A DNA stretch of 64,000 nt from Albugo candida (Eukaryota; Oomycota; Peronosporomycetes; Albuginales): positions 326,158 to 390,157 of the forward strand of contig JBDOQK010000029.1 of the NCBI GenBank assembly GCA_040437565.1. The letters run 5' to 3'. Both the position numbers and the translations under genes were made by a program. The notes below the pieces were generated by a model. It saw nothing but the letters and a program-made list of their open reading frames with translations, was not told where the DNA came from and searched no databases. Below, one piece after another: positions 1 to 12,439 of the stretch (position 1 is its first letter; every line of letters starts with the position of its first letter).

Positions 1-895
1 ATTTGGTAGATCTCTCTGGATGATGTTGCCTGCACCATTGGCCACAATGGCTCGTTCAAGATCTCCAAACCACATCCGGTACTCATCATCGGTTTCTGGA
101 CACAACACCCAGACACGACGTTTAGTGTGAATCTCAAATCCTTTATGCGGCAAGTCAAGACGAGCACATGGACGCAGTTGTAGTGCATCCTTTAGCTGAA
201 TAGCACCGACAACCAAATCAGCATTTCGAGTCGTAAAGTACTGACGACATTCTAAATGACTATTAAAGTAATAGATTTTTCCTTTTTCAAGCGCTACAAA
301 TTTTCAATGTAAATAAAGTTTCAGGGTATGGGTTATAATAGTACGCACCAAAGTACCGTCGTTTCCAGCTTTTGTGGATAGGACCTTTTATTAAACGTTG
401 TCCTTGCTTGCACATATACCCATGAGTGGATATTATGTTGTCATTGTCGTGCCCAAAATCGCAGCGACCCGCCTCGGTCACGTCCATCGGACGTTCCATT
501 GGCTCGTACGGTTCTGCTGCCTGCGCCATAGGTACCTCAGCCGTACTTTGTTCTTCCAACGTCGGGATATGTACTCTACTGGCTGGAGTATGATGCAATG
601 AGTATTCCTCCGCCATAATTGATACAGTGAATGATCTTTCTGCTGCCTATTGACGTGAAATGGTGCCGTTTATCGAAGCAAACACCTTCTGAGGAATTCT
701 TCTTTACTCGTAGGTTCAGCGGGTGCAGAAAATAAAAGTGAGCACCAATGTATAATGTACCAGCGGTGAATGGGTGAACTTACGTAATTCTGTGCGAGCT
801 TTCCTTTGTCGCAGAGAATACAGCAAATCAAATATTTGTAGAGGCGGTGCAATTGCACACGCAGCACGCTGAAATTCGGTAGAGAAAAGCGCCAT
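1..895 (-). CDS. PH-domain protein, 3' end cut by the window
   Basis: Partial gene running off the left edge. The pleckstrin-homology fold is visible from GYMCKQGQ through SWKRRYF, across an intron (294-348, GTGCGT..TAG), and on to KGKIYYF, KGFEIHTKRRVWVLCPE and the closing helix with its Trp (EYRMWFGDLE). PH domains usually bind phosphoinositides or partner proteins at membranes. A safe internal start is the ATG at 616. I prefer a 5' exon from the ATG at 895 to a GTAAGTT donor at 783, joined near 642 or 639, because phase fits and the exon reads like protein. The rest of the protein lies outside the window, so its family cannot be named. Confidence 0.7.
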
Positions 896-1324
896 ATTAC
901 TGAGTAGGAATAGGGGTTTCAACCCTACCTCGAAAAAGCACCGGTGATCGAAAGGCACATTATTTGCGATTAAGTGTGTTATGTGACTTTACATTTGTAA
1001 AGCACAGATAATCACGTTTGTAATATTACAGGTTTTCCGCATCTTATATGGTATAAGGTAATTTCAATATATTAACCGTATCAAGACACATCTTCTTTCT
1101 TTGCCTCTATGCAAAAATTTGCTCATGTAAAAAGCTGCATGGGTCATTAATATTGCATTCATGATTGCATTGGAAGCCCGCTCACTAGTGTTTGTGGGTA
1201 TTGGACCATTTCCCGGTATACGTTATGTGCATCATTGCGGAATTCACCCAAATTAACGTGGTGCAATCAACTTTATTTAGGTACACAATCCCCCTCCGCT
1301 GATTTTGGGCCTACTTCATAACCC
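896..1324. other. Divergent intergenic region, PH gene / AP-4 mu
   Basis: About 430 bases between two divergently read starts. I see no open frame or repeat of note; it presumably holds both promoters. Confidence 0.5.
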
Positions 1325-2831
1325 ATGTCTTCGATATCGCAATTTTACATCCTTTCTAACCGCGGTGATACCATAATCTATAGTGATTACCGCTCGGATG
1401 TTGATAGTAAATCTGCAGAGATTTTCTTCCGTAAGGTTAAATTCTGGGACAAAGGTGACGCGCCTCCCGCATTTAACGTCGACGGTGTTAATTATTTGTA
1501 CGTGAAGAAAAACGGCTTATATTTTGTGGCCACTACACGCTTCAACGTGAGTCCTTCGTACATTTTAGAGTTATTAACGCGCTTGTGTCGCGTATTCAAG
1601 GATTACTGCGGTGTTTTGTCTGAAGAAACGTTGCGTAAAAACTTTATTTTGTGCTATGAATTACTCGACGAAACGATCGATTACGGATTTGCCCAAGATA
1701 CGAGCACAGAAGGTCTTAAGGTCCATGTGCATAATGAAGCAATTCTCGTTGGGGATGCCGCTCTTGCGAAACAAAAAAGCGGCAATAAATTTATGACTCG
1801 TTCCTCGAATATCAAAGCAGCAAGCGCTGTGAAGAAACCAGTTGCTACAGCTGGACAGAGTGGAAAAACCAAGGATGAGAATGAATTATTTTGTGATATT
1901 CTGGAGCGTTTGAATGTGGTGTTTTCCTCTGGCGGTCAAATGCTTAATGCTTCGATTGAAGGTCGAATTCAACTGAAAAGTTACTTATCTGGAAATCCTG
2001 AATTACGATTGGCGCTTAATGAAGATCTCGTGATTGGAAATCAAGGTCAGCGTATGTACGGTCAAGTCGTGCTTGATGACTGTAATTTCCACGATTGCGT
2101 TCAATTGGATGAATTTGAACGAGATCGTGTTTTGATTTTTCAGCCTCCGGACGGCGAATTTACAGTCATTAATTATCGGATAACTGGAGATTTTCGAGCA
2201 CCGTTCCGCATCTATCCGTTTGTAGAGGAATTATCACCCACGAAAATTGAAATGGTTTTAAAAATACGAGCAGATATGCCGGACAATAATTATGGAGCAA
2301 ACGTCATCATACGGTTTCCTGTTCCTCAATCAACTGTGGCTGTGTCATGTGACATTGGTAAAGGTGCAGCAGGTCAATTAGCAGAGTATCGTGAGAATGA
2401 AAATCAAGTGCGATGGGCCATCAAGCGATTTACAGGCGGATCAGAACTCATGTTACGTGCGAAAATCACATTAGGACAGCCGAGCACTCATGTTCGGCGC
2501 GAGATTGGACCGNNNNNNNNNNNNNNNNNNNNNNNNNNNNNNNNNNNNNNNNNNNNNNNNNNNNNNNNNNNNNNNNNNNNNNNNNNNNNNNNNNNNNNNN
2601 NNNNNNNNNNNNCTCATGTTACGTGCGAAAATCACATTAGGACAGCCGAGCACTCATGTTCGGCGCGAGATTGGACCGGTCAGCATGAATTTTGAGATTC
2701 CGATGTACAACACATCAAGTTTACAAGTACGCTATTTACGAATTCCAGAGCACGCTCGTCATCCTAATTATATGTACAAACGTTGGGTGCGTTACGTGAC
2801 GCAATCCAGCTCGTATATTTGTCGGATTTAA
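1325..2831 (+). CDS. AP4M1: AP-4 adaptor complex subunit mu
   Basis: Medium chain of the AP-4 coat, which sorts transmembrane cargo at the trans-Golgi network. The N-terminal longin-like part (ISQFYILSNRGDTIIYSDYR, then GLYFVATT and the stretch LLDETIDYGFAQDTSTEGL) matches mu adaptins, with AP-4 closest. The C-terminal mu-homology domain follows after a linker. The frame is interrupted by a 100-N gap whose two flanks are the same 66 bp. Removing the gap and one copy (166 bases) restores one frame of 446 residues, ending in TAA at 2829-2831, a normal mu length. No intron is needed. The stop lies 22 bp from the convergent mS35 gene. Confidence 0.93.
2447..2512. repeat. 66-bp gap-flank duplicate, left copy
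   Basis: Identical to 2613-2678 on the other side of the N run. Because the AP-4 mu frame closes only if one copy is removed, this is an unmerged contig overlap and not a real repeat. Confidence 0.93.
2513..2612. other. Assembly gap (100 N) inside AP-4 mu
   Basis: Nominal 100-N spacer. The exact 66-bp identity of both flanks indicates that no sequence is missing. Confidence 0.95.
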
Positions 2832-2853
2832 CGGAGATAATCGAGTACGCATT

Positions 2854-3599
2854 CTAGTCTTGCTTCGTTTCTGTACTCATCTCGTGCGCTGTCTGCGTCA
2901 AATCGCGCAAGATCTCACACAAGCGTTTGTGATTGTGTACGCGAGTGGCATACCGATCTTCCGTAAGCTTGATCAGTTTTTTCTTGGGATTGTAGCGCGG
3001 TCCGACCAACTCTATGAGAATTTCGATACCCCTTCCGCTCAGCGTAAATGCTCCTAACGGCACTTCCATAACAACTTTGGTATGAAAAGTGTTTTTATCA
3101 TCGACGAATAGAATTTCGTCATAATCCTCCAATGGGCAATTGACACTCAATTGGACCATAGAGCCGTCAAAGAGAGGATGTATTTGTCGTTGCCACGATT
3201 CTAAGGTAGAAGATAAAGGGACTGTCTCAATCCTGAAGGAAGCATTTACGTACCATCAAACAGCATCGTGAAATCTTTGAAAATCATCAACTTATCCACC
3301 TCATGCTTCATCTCGTTGGAGAATTCAGCAGGATAATCTTCGTCCCAATAGGCAGGATATTCGAATTTCTCGACAGTAGCCGCATCCTTTGCTTTTTTCT
3401 CATTCATAAATGAGAATTTCATGCGAAGCTTGCTACGTTCATCGAGTGGTTCCTCGAGCGTGTCCAAGTCTGTAGAGGTATTGATAAAGAATCGTGAATA
3501 TCGACTTTGTTGCTTGAGAGGGAGCAGCGCATGACGATTGCGTGAGCCGACTGCCGTCGCACTTAATGTTAAGACGCGTTTCATCGCAGTGATAGCCAA
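2854..3599 (-). CDS. MRPS35: Mitochondrial small-subunit ribosomal protein mS35
   Basis: Two exons: 3599-3254 and 3200-2854, with a 53-bp intron (GTACGTAA..CCTTAG) that keeps phase, giving 230 residues. The N-terminus is basic and rich in Ser, Arg and Leu without acids, as expected of a mitochondrial presequence. The C-terminal domain carries the mS35 signature, KLIKLTEDRYATRVHNHKR followed by a helix, and KVVMEVPLGAFTLSG before it. mS35 is a mitochondria-specific protein of the 28S/37S subunit head. The gene is convergent with AP-4 mu and runs the same way as the GH5 gene upstream of it. Confidence 0.88.
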
Positions 3600-3641
3600 T
3601 CAATATTGTGTTTCAAATTATTGTAGTGATTTACAGTCCAA

Positions 3642-5475
3642 TCATATTGCTACTCTAGTAAGATTCGACTTCTTATTGGATGAAGTGAAGCAAGGTACCG
3701 GACCGCTTCCTCTCAAGTTTTGTAATGCTTTCATCAAGTCTTCATGCACATCTTTCCAATCGCTGTCTTTGTATGCTCCGTACCTAATGACATTTTTGGG
3801 CGTGTAGGCTGCGTTAAATGTATATTCTCCGTCAGGATTTACAGCCCACAAAAAACCACCCACCATACCAAATTGTTTTGCATACTGCATCACATAGTCA
3901 AGGGAACGCGTACTTGTCTTCCCCGGCAGAGTTTCCTTCAAGCCGTAAATTCCTCCAAATTCACCAAAAAGAACGGGAACCTTCTTTTCTTTCAATATTC
4001 CACCAAATGCCGTATTAAGTACGGTCTTAATTGCGTTTTGCAAGGCGGCGTCTCCAGCAGGAGTATTTTCGTACTCTACAAAATCGATCGATCCATCGGG
4101 ATTGGTTTTTTGCTCAGCGAAAAAATATGATGTTGGATACAAACTAGGCGAATAAAAATGAGGCGCATACACCAATTTGTTGGACATTGATAATTCGATG
4201 GGATTTGCCGATTCATTCTGCAAACTGATTCCATACCAATCACTATAAGTTACATTCTTGTTATTGGCTTTAAATGGAACTTTTTCGGCGAATAATCCTT
4301 CAGCGAAAATCATCCAATTAGGACATTTCTTCAAAATAGCGTTCCCAATTCGCTCCACAGCTCTAGGCCAATTCTTCTTCTCTGGACAAGTAACATCCGC
4401 ATCCGACTTTGGCCAACATCCTCCAATGGGTTCATTCTTGATATCGACACCCATCACGTTATAATGCAAGCTGTTGCATAACTCAGTGGCCAAAGTCTCA
4501 TACATCTTCATCATTGCGGCCATTGGCGTTTCTGCAGAGTACCAAAGTGGTTCCGAAGTCACGCCTTTGTAATCCGGATTCACTTTGTGTATATCGATCA
4601 AGACAGCAATCTGCTTCTTCGCTAAGGACTGGATGACTTTCTGGATCATTTCCATGTATGTTGGTACATTCAATTCAGGACTTTGAAACATATTCACAAA
4701 CGATTTCAGATTGGGTGCACTATTTGTGATAACCATTTCGGCGTTAATTGGAAGTCGGACAGCATTAATTTTATGTTTGGCAAGCTTTTCGGCGATATCG
4801 TCCTATTAAACGTTGTGAGAATTTATATTGACTAGCATGGGCACTTACGATATTGCTTTGTTTGTACGCAAGTCCATGTGGTACGCCTTCGATGTTTTCC
4901 ATTCCACTCCAATTAACGCCTTGAACAATGAATTCTCGCTCTTCGGTACCATACGTGATGTAAATTTTGCCATTTGACGTCACATAATTAGGCATCGCAC
5001 ACACTATTTCACAGCTATTAGGAAATGTGCACTCATGAAACTTGCGACTCATACCTTTTGTCGGTGTGATTTTCTTCGCTTTGAACATCGACCCAGTCAT
5101 CCTGGCCGACAGATCGTGCTGATCTCTAGCCCGAAGGAATGTTTGAATACCAAAGTACGTAATCGCGCCAGCGGCACTCAAAATCATGAGAATCAAGAAA
5201 AGTGCGCCCGGCCACGTTTGTCTTCTTCCCGAGAACTGTTCTTTCCGTCCGGAAGCATGGCTGACTCCAAGTGCACCAACTGTTATGTCATTATGGTAGG
5301 TACCGCTGGCATTTAGCGCTATTGGCCCGCGCCTTTGGTTCGAATTGCCAGACAGCGGATTATCGTCCAAGTACGAGCCGAAACACTCTTGAGCGGAAGT
5401 GTCCTTCCAAACTTTGTCACTCGGTAATCGGAACGACTCGAGCCGACGCGGTGAGGACAAATCATTCGAATGCAT
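3642..5475 (-). CDS. GH5 family glycoside hydrolase, type II membrane anchored
   Basis: Two exons, 5475-4849 and 4802-3642, joined across a 46-bp intron (GTAAGTG..TTAATAG) in phase 0; 595 residues. There is no cleavable signal: about 88 cytosolic residues precede one transmembrane helix (LFLILMILSAAGAITYF, about 90-113), so the enzyme should face the lumen or cell surface. The GH5 barrel starts with GVNWSGMEN. The acid/base is Glu333 in KNEP and the nucleophile Glu490 in LFGEFGG, both present. GH5 enzymes hydrolyse beta-1,4 or beta-1,3 glucans; in oomycetes, whose walls contain cellulose, a role in wall remodelling is likely. The exact substrate cannot be read from the sequence. Confidence 0.88.
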
Positions 5476-5761
5476 AAATTCCGTATCAATGGGTACTTTT
5501 CCAAGTAAGAAATGAATTGTCTTATGTCGGAAAGATCACCGTGCATGTATACCCCGCCTGCATGTTACTAACGTCTAGGGTCCAGCACGGAAGAGCTCAA
5601 CATTTTGTGTCAGTTGCTCAGTAGGCAGAGAGTATAATTACAAACACAACATACGATTTCGAGTATGCGTTTATAAATGTGGCTTCACGATGATGTATTG
5701 AAGGTAATTCGAGACGGAGGAACTTACGGTACTGATACTATATGCATTTTGAAAACATTGT

Positions 5762-5783
5762 AAACCCTAATAAGAAACCCTAA
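5762..5783. promoter_or_regulatory. Two telomere-box motifs (AAACCCTAA x2)
   Basis: Perfect AAACCCTAA at 5762-5770 and 5775-5783, 13 bp apart and 25-46 bp upstream of the RAP1 ATG. The unit equals one turn of the TTTAGGG-type telomere repeat and the plant telo-box promoter element. That it sits at a gene for a telomere protein suggests, but does not show, feedback control. Confidence 0.55.
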
Positions 5784-5807
5784 CGGTTGGAATTGAACGC
5801 GATTGCA

Positions 5808-7461
5808 ATGGGAAAAAGGACGTTTATCGGCAAAGATGATGATAATTCCGATGAAGTGAGAAAGGAGCCACATGTCGGAAAAAAATTGTTTCTCGGAATG
5901 CGATTTTATATCTCTCGGCTCGTGAAAAAGGAAGAAAAACGGGAATTGGGTCAATTAATTCAGGTTTTTACGACATCTCATGTAGATACTGTAGGAATAT
6001 ATCTCCTGTATCATGTGATAGAGAAATGGCGGGCTCCTGTCGAGCAAATCCTCCTCAACTGTTATTGAACTCGTGGATCCTTCTGAATTAAAGCCTCGAA
6101 GAGGTTGGGTGGCGACCAGCTTCGTTTTCGATTCGATTGAATCAGATCATCTGAAGCCTATTGAATTGTATCAATTTAAACCAAGGATATATAAATCACC
6201 ACAAGCGAAGAAAGTACGACTTCCTTACACAATCAAAGATGACGCACGAATGCTTCAATTCCTCACGGTAGCTTGTGTTATCTGTATCCCCTAATGATTG
6301 CATAACCTGTTCGAATTGATATATAGACGCAAAAACAAAAATGGAAAACCATGGATTCCGTGCCGGAAAACTTTTGGAGACTGGCAGAGCGTCACAAGGT
6401 TTTAAGCATGCTTACGACATTTAATCATAGTGACGCTCACTATTGCGAGGCTCTCTAGATAACAGCCCATTCTGCGCAAAGCATGCATGAAAGATTTCGT
6501 AAAAAGCTCAGAGGATACACTCCATCGCAAGTCGCGCATGCCCTGAAACAAGCGTACGAGAGCTCTATATGTTCATACCCGCTCTAATATGATACTACTT
6601 GGATAGCTCGGCCGACTCGGATCTCTCGTCCGAAATAGAAGAAGAATATGTTTCTGTGACACCAATCAAGCGGGAAAAGCGATTTATTTCGCCACCAAGA
6701 GACAACAAGAGGGATGAAAACACATATTCTAGCGCAGAAAGCGGCAGTGATAGCTTACAATCAAGAGTCCGCAGAAAAAGACCTGATCGGAAGAGGACCA
6801 TAGAATCCACGGAAAACAGTTCTAAAGAAAGCAGTCCTTCACCGAAGACTGTGGATATCCTGAAAACACGCATGAAGTATCCACCAGTTTTGAAAAAACT
6901 TGGTCAGCTAAGCTCTAAAGAACAAGAGAAAATGCTTGAGCAACCCGAGCTGAGACGATTACTGCAAGCAGCTCATCACCTTTTGATCGAAAATGAATCC
7001 AAGAAATCGAAGAAAATTGAGGCAACTAAATCAAAAACTCCGACTCCTATGAAGCCAATTGAGCGACCTAAAAGGCCGTTTGCTGAAAGGGAAGTGATTG
7101 AACGTGTGGAAGCTGATTCAGGATCCATTGGTAATATAATCCGTCAGATTCAATTTGAAAGCAAGCAAGATATCAATGCAGTCATTCATGCATTGTTTTA
7201 CGCAAGTGGCGACATTGAGATGGCTACAGCTTTTTTGAAAGGCGGTGGACACAAAGGTAAAGAAGCAAAAGCACATTGGCGAGTATTAAGAATTCATTCG
7301 CAGATATGTGGACTTCTGAAGAAGACAAACTTTTACTGCGAAAATACAGAGAAGCAACGCCCGAAACAATTTCTAATGCGCGACAAAATGGTGATTTATC
7401 AAACATCTCCAAAAGCGCTAAAGCCATCACAATGCGTATTGAGTATTTGCTAAAACGTTGA
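5808..7461 (+). CDS. RAP1: RAP1-like telomere-associated protein (BRCT, Myb, RCT)
   Basis: Six exons: 5808-5963, 6022-6267, 6327-6398, 6459-6553, 6607-7256, 7304-7461; 458 residues with all phases consistent. Residues about 27-105 form a BRCT domain (KKLFLGMRFYISRLV to GWVATSFVFDSIES). A Myb-like domain follows (RLPYTIKDDARMLQFL, FWRLAERHKITAHSAQSMHE, RFRKKLRG), then a charged disordered linker. The end is a RAP1 C-terminal domain: helical INAVIHALFYASGDIEMATA and MWTSEEDKLLLRKY, closing with AITMRIEYLLKR. This is the order of animal RAP1/TERF2IP and yeast Rap1, proteins of the telomeric shelterin complex. The ATG at 5808 is the first in frame. The donor GTACGAG at 6554 fits phase, whereas reading on hits a stop. 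Confidence 0.88.
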
Positions 7462-10400
7462 TATAATTCATAATTTGCTATAATTTGATGCTTATAAGCA
7501 CGCAAGTACCAAAAGGCAATGCGTAAATCTACCAAACGATTTGCTGTTTGCTGTCGATAGATCTGTGTAAAATCGCTAGCGACATTTCGATGTGTAAGAG
7601 CATTACATAGCCAAGTAAGTATACAGGCAGTGTCAAACTATAGAAAGGAGTGATCTTATCATAATAACTCGGAAAACGGGAGAGGCATGCATTGGTATCC
7701 TTCTCAATTGACAGAATACGGCAAAATGAGGAATAGACACTGCAAGTGCAACGTCACGACGAAGATGGATTATATGATTTATAAGTAAGGGGAAGTTACA
7801 CTGTTTGTAGCACGACATAGCAGACGTTTAGCAACACATACAAATTTGGATGAGGACATGTATGAAATCGCCGAGAGATTACATAAGCAAAGTGTGACCA
7901 AAAATGTGTTTACATGACATCGTGTTGCTTAGTTCTTCTAGTTTAGTAGACAAAAAGAACTTGGTTTGTGTGTCTGTCGATTGAATCATGCGCGAGATAA
8001 GGACTTGGCTCTTATCTTTTGATGGGCAAACAAAACCGAAACACTGAAATGATTCGTGAAACGCAAATGTTGGTAGTCTGATCGCTCCCACAGAGTCGAG
8101 GCTGTCAATCAAAGAAATCCCAGCTTGATACTTCGAAGACTATGCTCCGATTATTCGTGACATATTTTTCGAGATGACAAATAACTTTTGCCATAACGAA
8201 ATTGGCAGCATACAACGCTTTCGCGTGGTGGCGATTAAAAGACGATAGCATATCTTTCTGTGGGGCCCGTTAAGTAAGCTCTTCCAGTTTCCACCTTTTG
8301 ATGATTATATGATTCTTACAGTTCACTCAAGTGTAATAATCAAATGCAATCCTCGTCATCTAAACTCGTGGTCTTAAAGTTTGTGCAATTCGCAATATGC
8401 TAGAATCTACTCTGGCCTTGTACTATGACTCCAGCAAGGATTCGTTGGAGTAAGTCATTTAACATTTGGTACATCGAACACTATTAACGCATGATCATCC
8501 GCACTGATATATCGATATATCGCATTCAATGCGAAAGTATTCTCGTCAATAGGCGAAAGGAATAAATAAATTCTGAAGCAACAAACTCAACAAATGAATG
8601 ATAGCGTTATAATCGGGTAGCATGCAAAGCGTCCGGCGCGAGACGTGTCACCAGCACAAAAGCAGATAAGTCAATATTGAGCACTTCTCCTGTACATTCT
8701 CGCGAAGGACGCTAATGATGCCCACAACCAGCTTTCATTTTTGTTTTTGTAAGTTTATGCGATCAAGTGAAAACTCACTAAATGAGATAGATGCGATAAT
8801 ACATGGACAAGCCGATTGATTGTGCGCATGGTCGAAGGCACCAGCCAATACTGCGTAAATGCGGCAGACATGTCACAGAAGCCTAGCTTGTCGTAAAGTC
8901 GATAATGATTGAATGGTACATGCTGCTTATGTTTAGCGTAATTTGCTGTAGCAGTGGATATGCACCCTTTTCCATAACTTCGAGCCGTAAAATTTGAAAA
9001 CTAGCACTCATGCCATCTATTTGAGCCATTTCGAGCACTACACGAGGTACTTGAATGGGAAGAAGATCAAAGACGTGTTATTTTCTTCTTCTCAATGCTG
9101 CAAGAAGCACAGCAAAGTCATTCACGGGTATTAAACTATATCAATTATGCTTGAAAGAAAAAATCTACTTCGTTTTTGTGACAGACTGCGGTATGACTTT
9201 GGATATTCCAGAGGATAAGCACAGTACTGCCGTGCACCATCAGTCAGTCCTGCCCCTTGCATCCCAGCAAGATTATCACTATAAATTTGAAGAAAGTCAA
9301 CGCATCTGAGGCATAGGATGAATTGTGGTAAGTTAGGATGCAGTTTGTGCATCAAACTGAGACATCATAATCCAAACATCGGAGAAAACCTTTATGGAGA
9401 TGTGGAACAGGTCACAATCAAAAAGAATGATTTTTGATAAGATGGATAAACACTGATAAGCAGTATGGAGATATAACATCATTCCAAATGAGGTTGAGCA
9501 TGCGCATGCGAGAATCGATCTGGTAAATGGATATGATAAGCGCACTTTCACACCAGCAGCGAGAGGTCATCGGTCAACAGGGTATAGAATCGGTTCATCA
9601 TATGACGTAGCAGTAAAACTACTCTTGGACTGTAGTGAGTTTAAAATTCCTTGCAATGCTCTCACGATGGTTCCTTACTCCCTCTTTGAAACGTTAATTC
9701 ACTTCCAGTTACCAAACACAGCTACATAATTAGCATCAACAAGCATCATTTACAAGACGTAAAGACCACTACCATGCGATTGCAAGTAATTGCTAGCTAC
9801 CTTGCTGTATCATCATGAGATATCTACGTATTGCATGTGAGAGCATAAGGCTAGGCCACATTGATTTACACTGGCTGCCGCATGAATAATCAGGACCAGC
9901 CTTTGATTATTAGAATCGGCGAGATATTTTGCATCATTATTGCTCACGCTCAAGAAAAACATGTTGTCTTGCCTGCACACGAGCAGCTTCTGCTCGAATA
10001 GAAGATGATGTAAGTAAGCAATGACAACTTTTTATAGTAAGAGACCCTGTTTTGAGACACCAGATTTTAAAGGTCCTTCGGAAGTACTGACGAGATGCTT
10101 CGGCATCTGGATTTGAGGATAACCCATTTGGTGCTACTGCATGAAACAGACGAAGGCGCTAATGTAGTGGATGTCATGGAGAAGGGGCTAACAAAAGACC
10201 ATGCATTGAGCGTGCGAGCTTGCAACAATACTAAAAGTAGTCAGTTCGGACTCCAGATGCACTGATTGAGAGAAATTTTTGTGCAAGGGAGTAAATGCAA
10301 TAGAGTTATCTCATTCAACTTACACGCGATGATAATAATTGGCAAACTTTGGCAAGCATTCCTTTGGATATTATTTTCAGCAATTTACATTGGTAGTAGT

Positions 10401-12439
10401 ACACATTGAAATTGAAGGATTTTAGCATTGAACTTTAAAGTCTATCGTGCCACATTTCCGTTGCCAGAACCAAACTGAGATACTCACTCGATCACATCCG
10501 TCTTTGATGCGAGACAAAAAGGAGAGCGCGAAAGTATGGGCGCAGGTTGATGCGAGTTTTCAATACAACATCACGAATGATAAATTGTAGTCGGAGTTAT
10601 TACACAGAAAAACTGGACACACTGGCAAAGGATGCCGCTATGTCCGCACCTAACATTAGACTTCCCCGCCACAAAATGCTACTGGCTTGCTTGGTTATGC
10701 TTACCCAATATCACGAAGAAGAACCTACTTTATTTGTGCACAAAAAGAACACAGGCAAAGTCATAAAGTCAAGGTGAAATGTATGTAAACTTTGCTTCAT
10801 ATAGACCACACTTATATTGAAGTCGGACTCATCGTCTAAATGAACGTAAGCATCAGCAAAATGCAAAGTTCTTCGTTACGACTGTGACTTTGTATCTCGT
10901 TTGCGCTGAAGGGACTATTCCTCGATCCTCAAACCCGCTTTGAACGATGTGCTCTGTTCGAAGCGTCCCATAGACTGGAGCCGAATTCGCATATGATAAT
11001 TACGTTTCTTGCCATTTCAATGCACATTTGCATGTTGTTATTCCTGAAAAAAGTGGCATCGCCAGCTCTATTGGTCGGTGAATGAAGGTAGCAGCTTTTT
11101 GAATGTAGTTGATGTTCATAAAGAATGTGAGCTTTCGCGTCGCAGGAATCGCGATCGTGGCTTATGACTAGTTTATTGCAGCTGTAATAAATTACGGTAA
11201 GTTACGAATACCCGAACCACTTACATAGAAAACGTTTACCCTATCCACTTTGTATTGTTGATTGGCTAGATGAGTATCTTAAAAACGTAGGCAAAGGATA
11301 TTGACATATGTGATTCGTTCTTGATAGCACTCATTACCAATATAGAATAATCGACTACAGGAATGTTGGTAGTACGCGACTCCATTTCATCGCTCTGTCA
11401 TGATAGTTCTTATGCGATTAGCCTGATTATTTGTGAAGAAGGCGCCACTTTGGAGCTCGGCAGACATTTAAATCCTAGTGAGAATTGAACTCTTCCACAT
11501 AAGCTTCACCATCTTTTTCAGCCTCAGGGGTTGAAGTATTCCGCAACGAGGTCTGCAAGGTACCGGCGCGTATTGCCGTTATCTTATAATAAGCTGCTTG
11601 CATATAGCTCGATCAATGAATACTGCTAGTATTTCTTGCTTTGATGGCGAGGTGATGACTAACGTTTGTTACATTTATGTATTCATGTTATCCCGACAGA
11701 TTTTTTCAAGCTGGTTTGATAGGATTAAAGTGATTGAGGGAGTTCCGAACTCGTGTGTGGTTAGCCTTCCACTCTGTAAGTTTATGTCAGTTACGCATAT
11801 TGCCGCTCAATAAATGGAATCAAAGTCAAATAACATTAGCGCTCGATTAGAGGTAAGGTGTGAAATTTGCAAAAGAACGAGAGCGAGAGATAATTCAGTT
11901 GAGATCCTTCCACTATAAATCAGACATAGCAGATGGCAAGAAAGATGCGTCGAAAACATACGAGTGATTGGAGCAGTATTTGCTTTCATTCCTGCATTTC
12001 AATTTGTCGTATCAACTATGCTTTGACGGTACTCCAGAGGTGACGTCGACACTTTCACTCGTATCTGAATGTTAAAGGAATCAAATCAAGCGATACCGCA
12101 TGCATTTGAGGAAGACTCATTCTAAATGTTGCGGTCATTTCGGGACAGAATCGACAGGTGATGAACTGTTGCTATTTTTAATTTTTTGGGATAGTACGTG
12201 CGGGGACGTAACAATCCGTTCAAGAAATTTTTTATACAACCAACGTGTTCGGGATCCCATCGCTCGAATTATTTGTCATTCGTAAGCTCTACTTGTCTAC
12301 CACTTGATGGTAGACAATCCCTTAGAGTTAGCCATGTTCGGGCGCTACATCTTCGTGTAAGGTGATTGGATGAAAAGCGATATCTAATAGCACACCACGA
12401 ATTGGACTCTTACATATTTCTCTTTCGTTTCAATTCATA
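7462..12439. other. About 5 kb without a supportable gene
   Basis: Both strands hold only short open stretches (84 codons or fewer) with frequent stops. A few bits read like protein, for example about 56 codons at 10101-10264 on the plus strand, and minus-strand pieces near 7880-8110 and 8760-9060. None joins to a neighbour through acceptable splice sites and I recognise no domain. I saw no clear terminal repeats, tandem arrays or tRNA boxes by eye. It may be an old decayed gene cluster or long regulatory DNA. Confidence 0.5.

Noticed and set aside
2447-2678. Apparent 66-bp direct repeat in the AP-4 mu gene
   Set aside because: Explained by unmerged contig ends around an N spacer; the protein needs only one copy.
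5762-5783. AAACCCTAA units read as a real telomere or chromosome end
   Set aside because: Only two units with a spacer inside a gene-dense region; a promoter motif is a better reading.
8760-9060. Minus-strand stretch reading EMAQIDGMSASFQILRLE and, in another frame, FCDMSAAFTQYWLVPST
   Set aside because: Stops lie on both sides in each frame and no GT..AG pair joins them in phase; the length is expected by chance in this base composition.
10101-10264. Plus-strand open stretch of about 55 codons (MLRHLDLRITHLVLLHE)
   Set aside because: No upstream or downstream exon in phase and no recognised domain; kept only as a hint in the desert finding.
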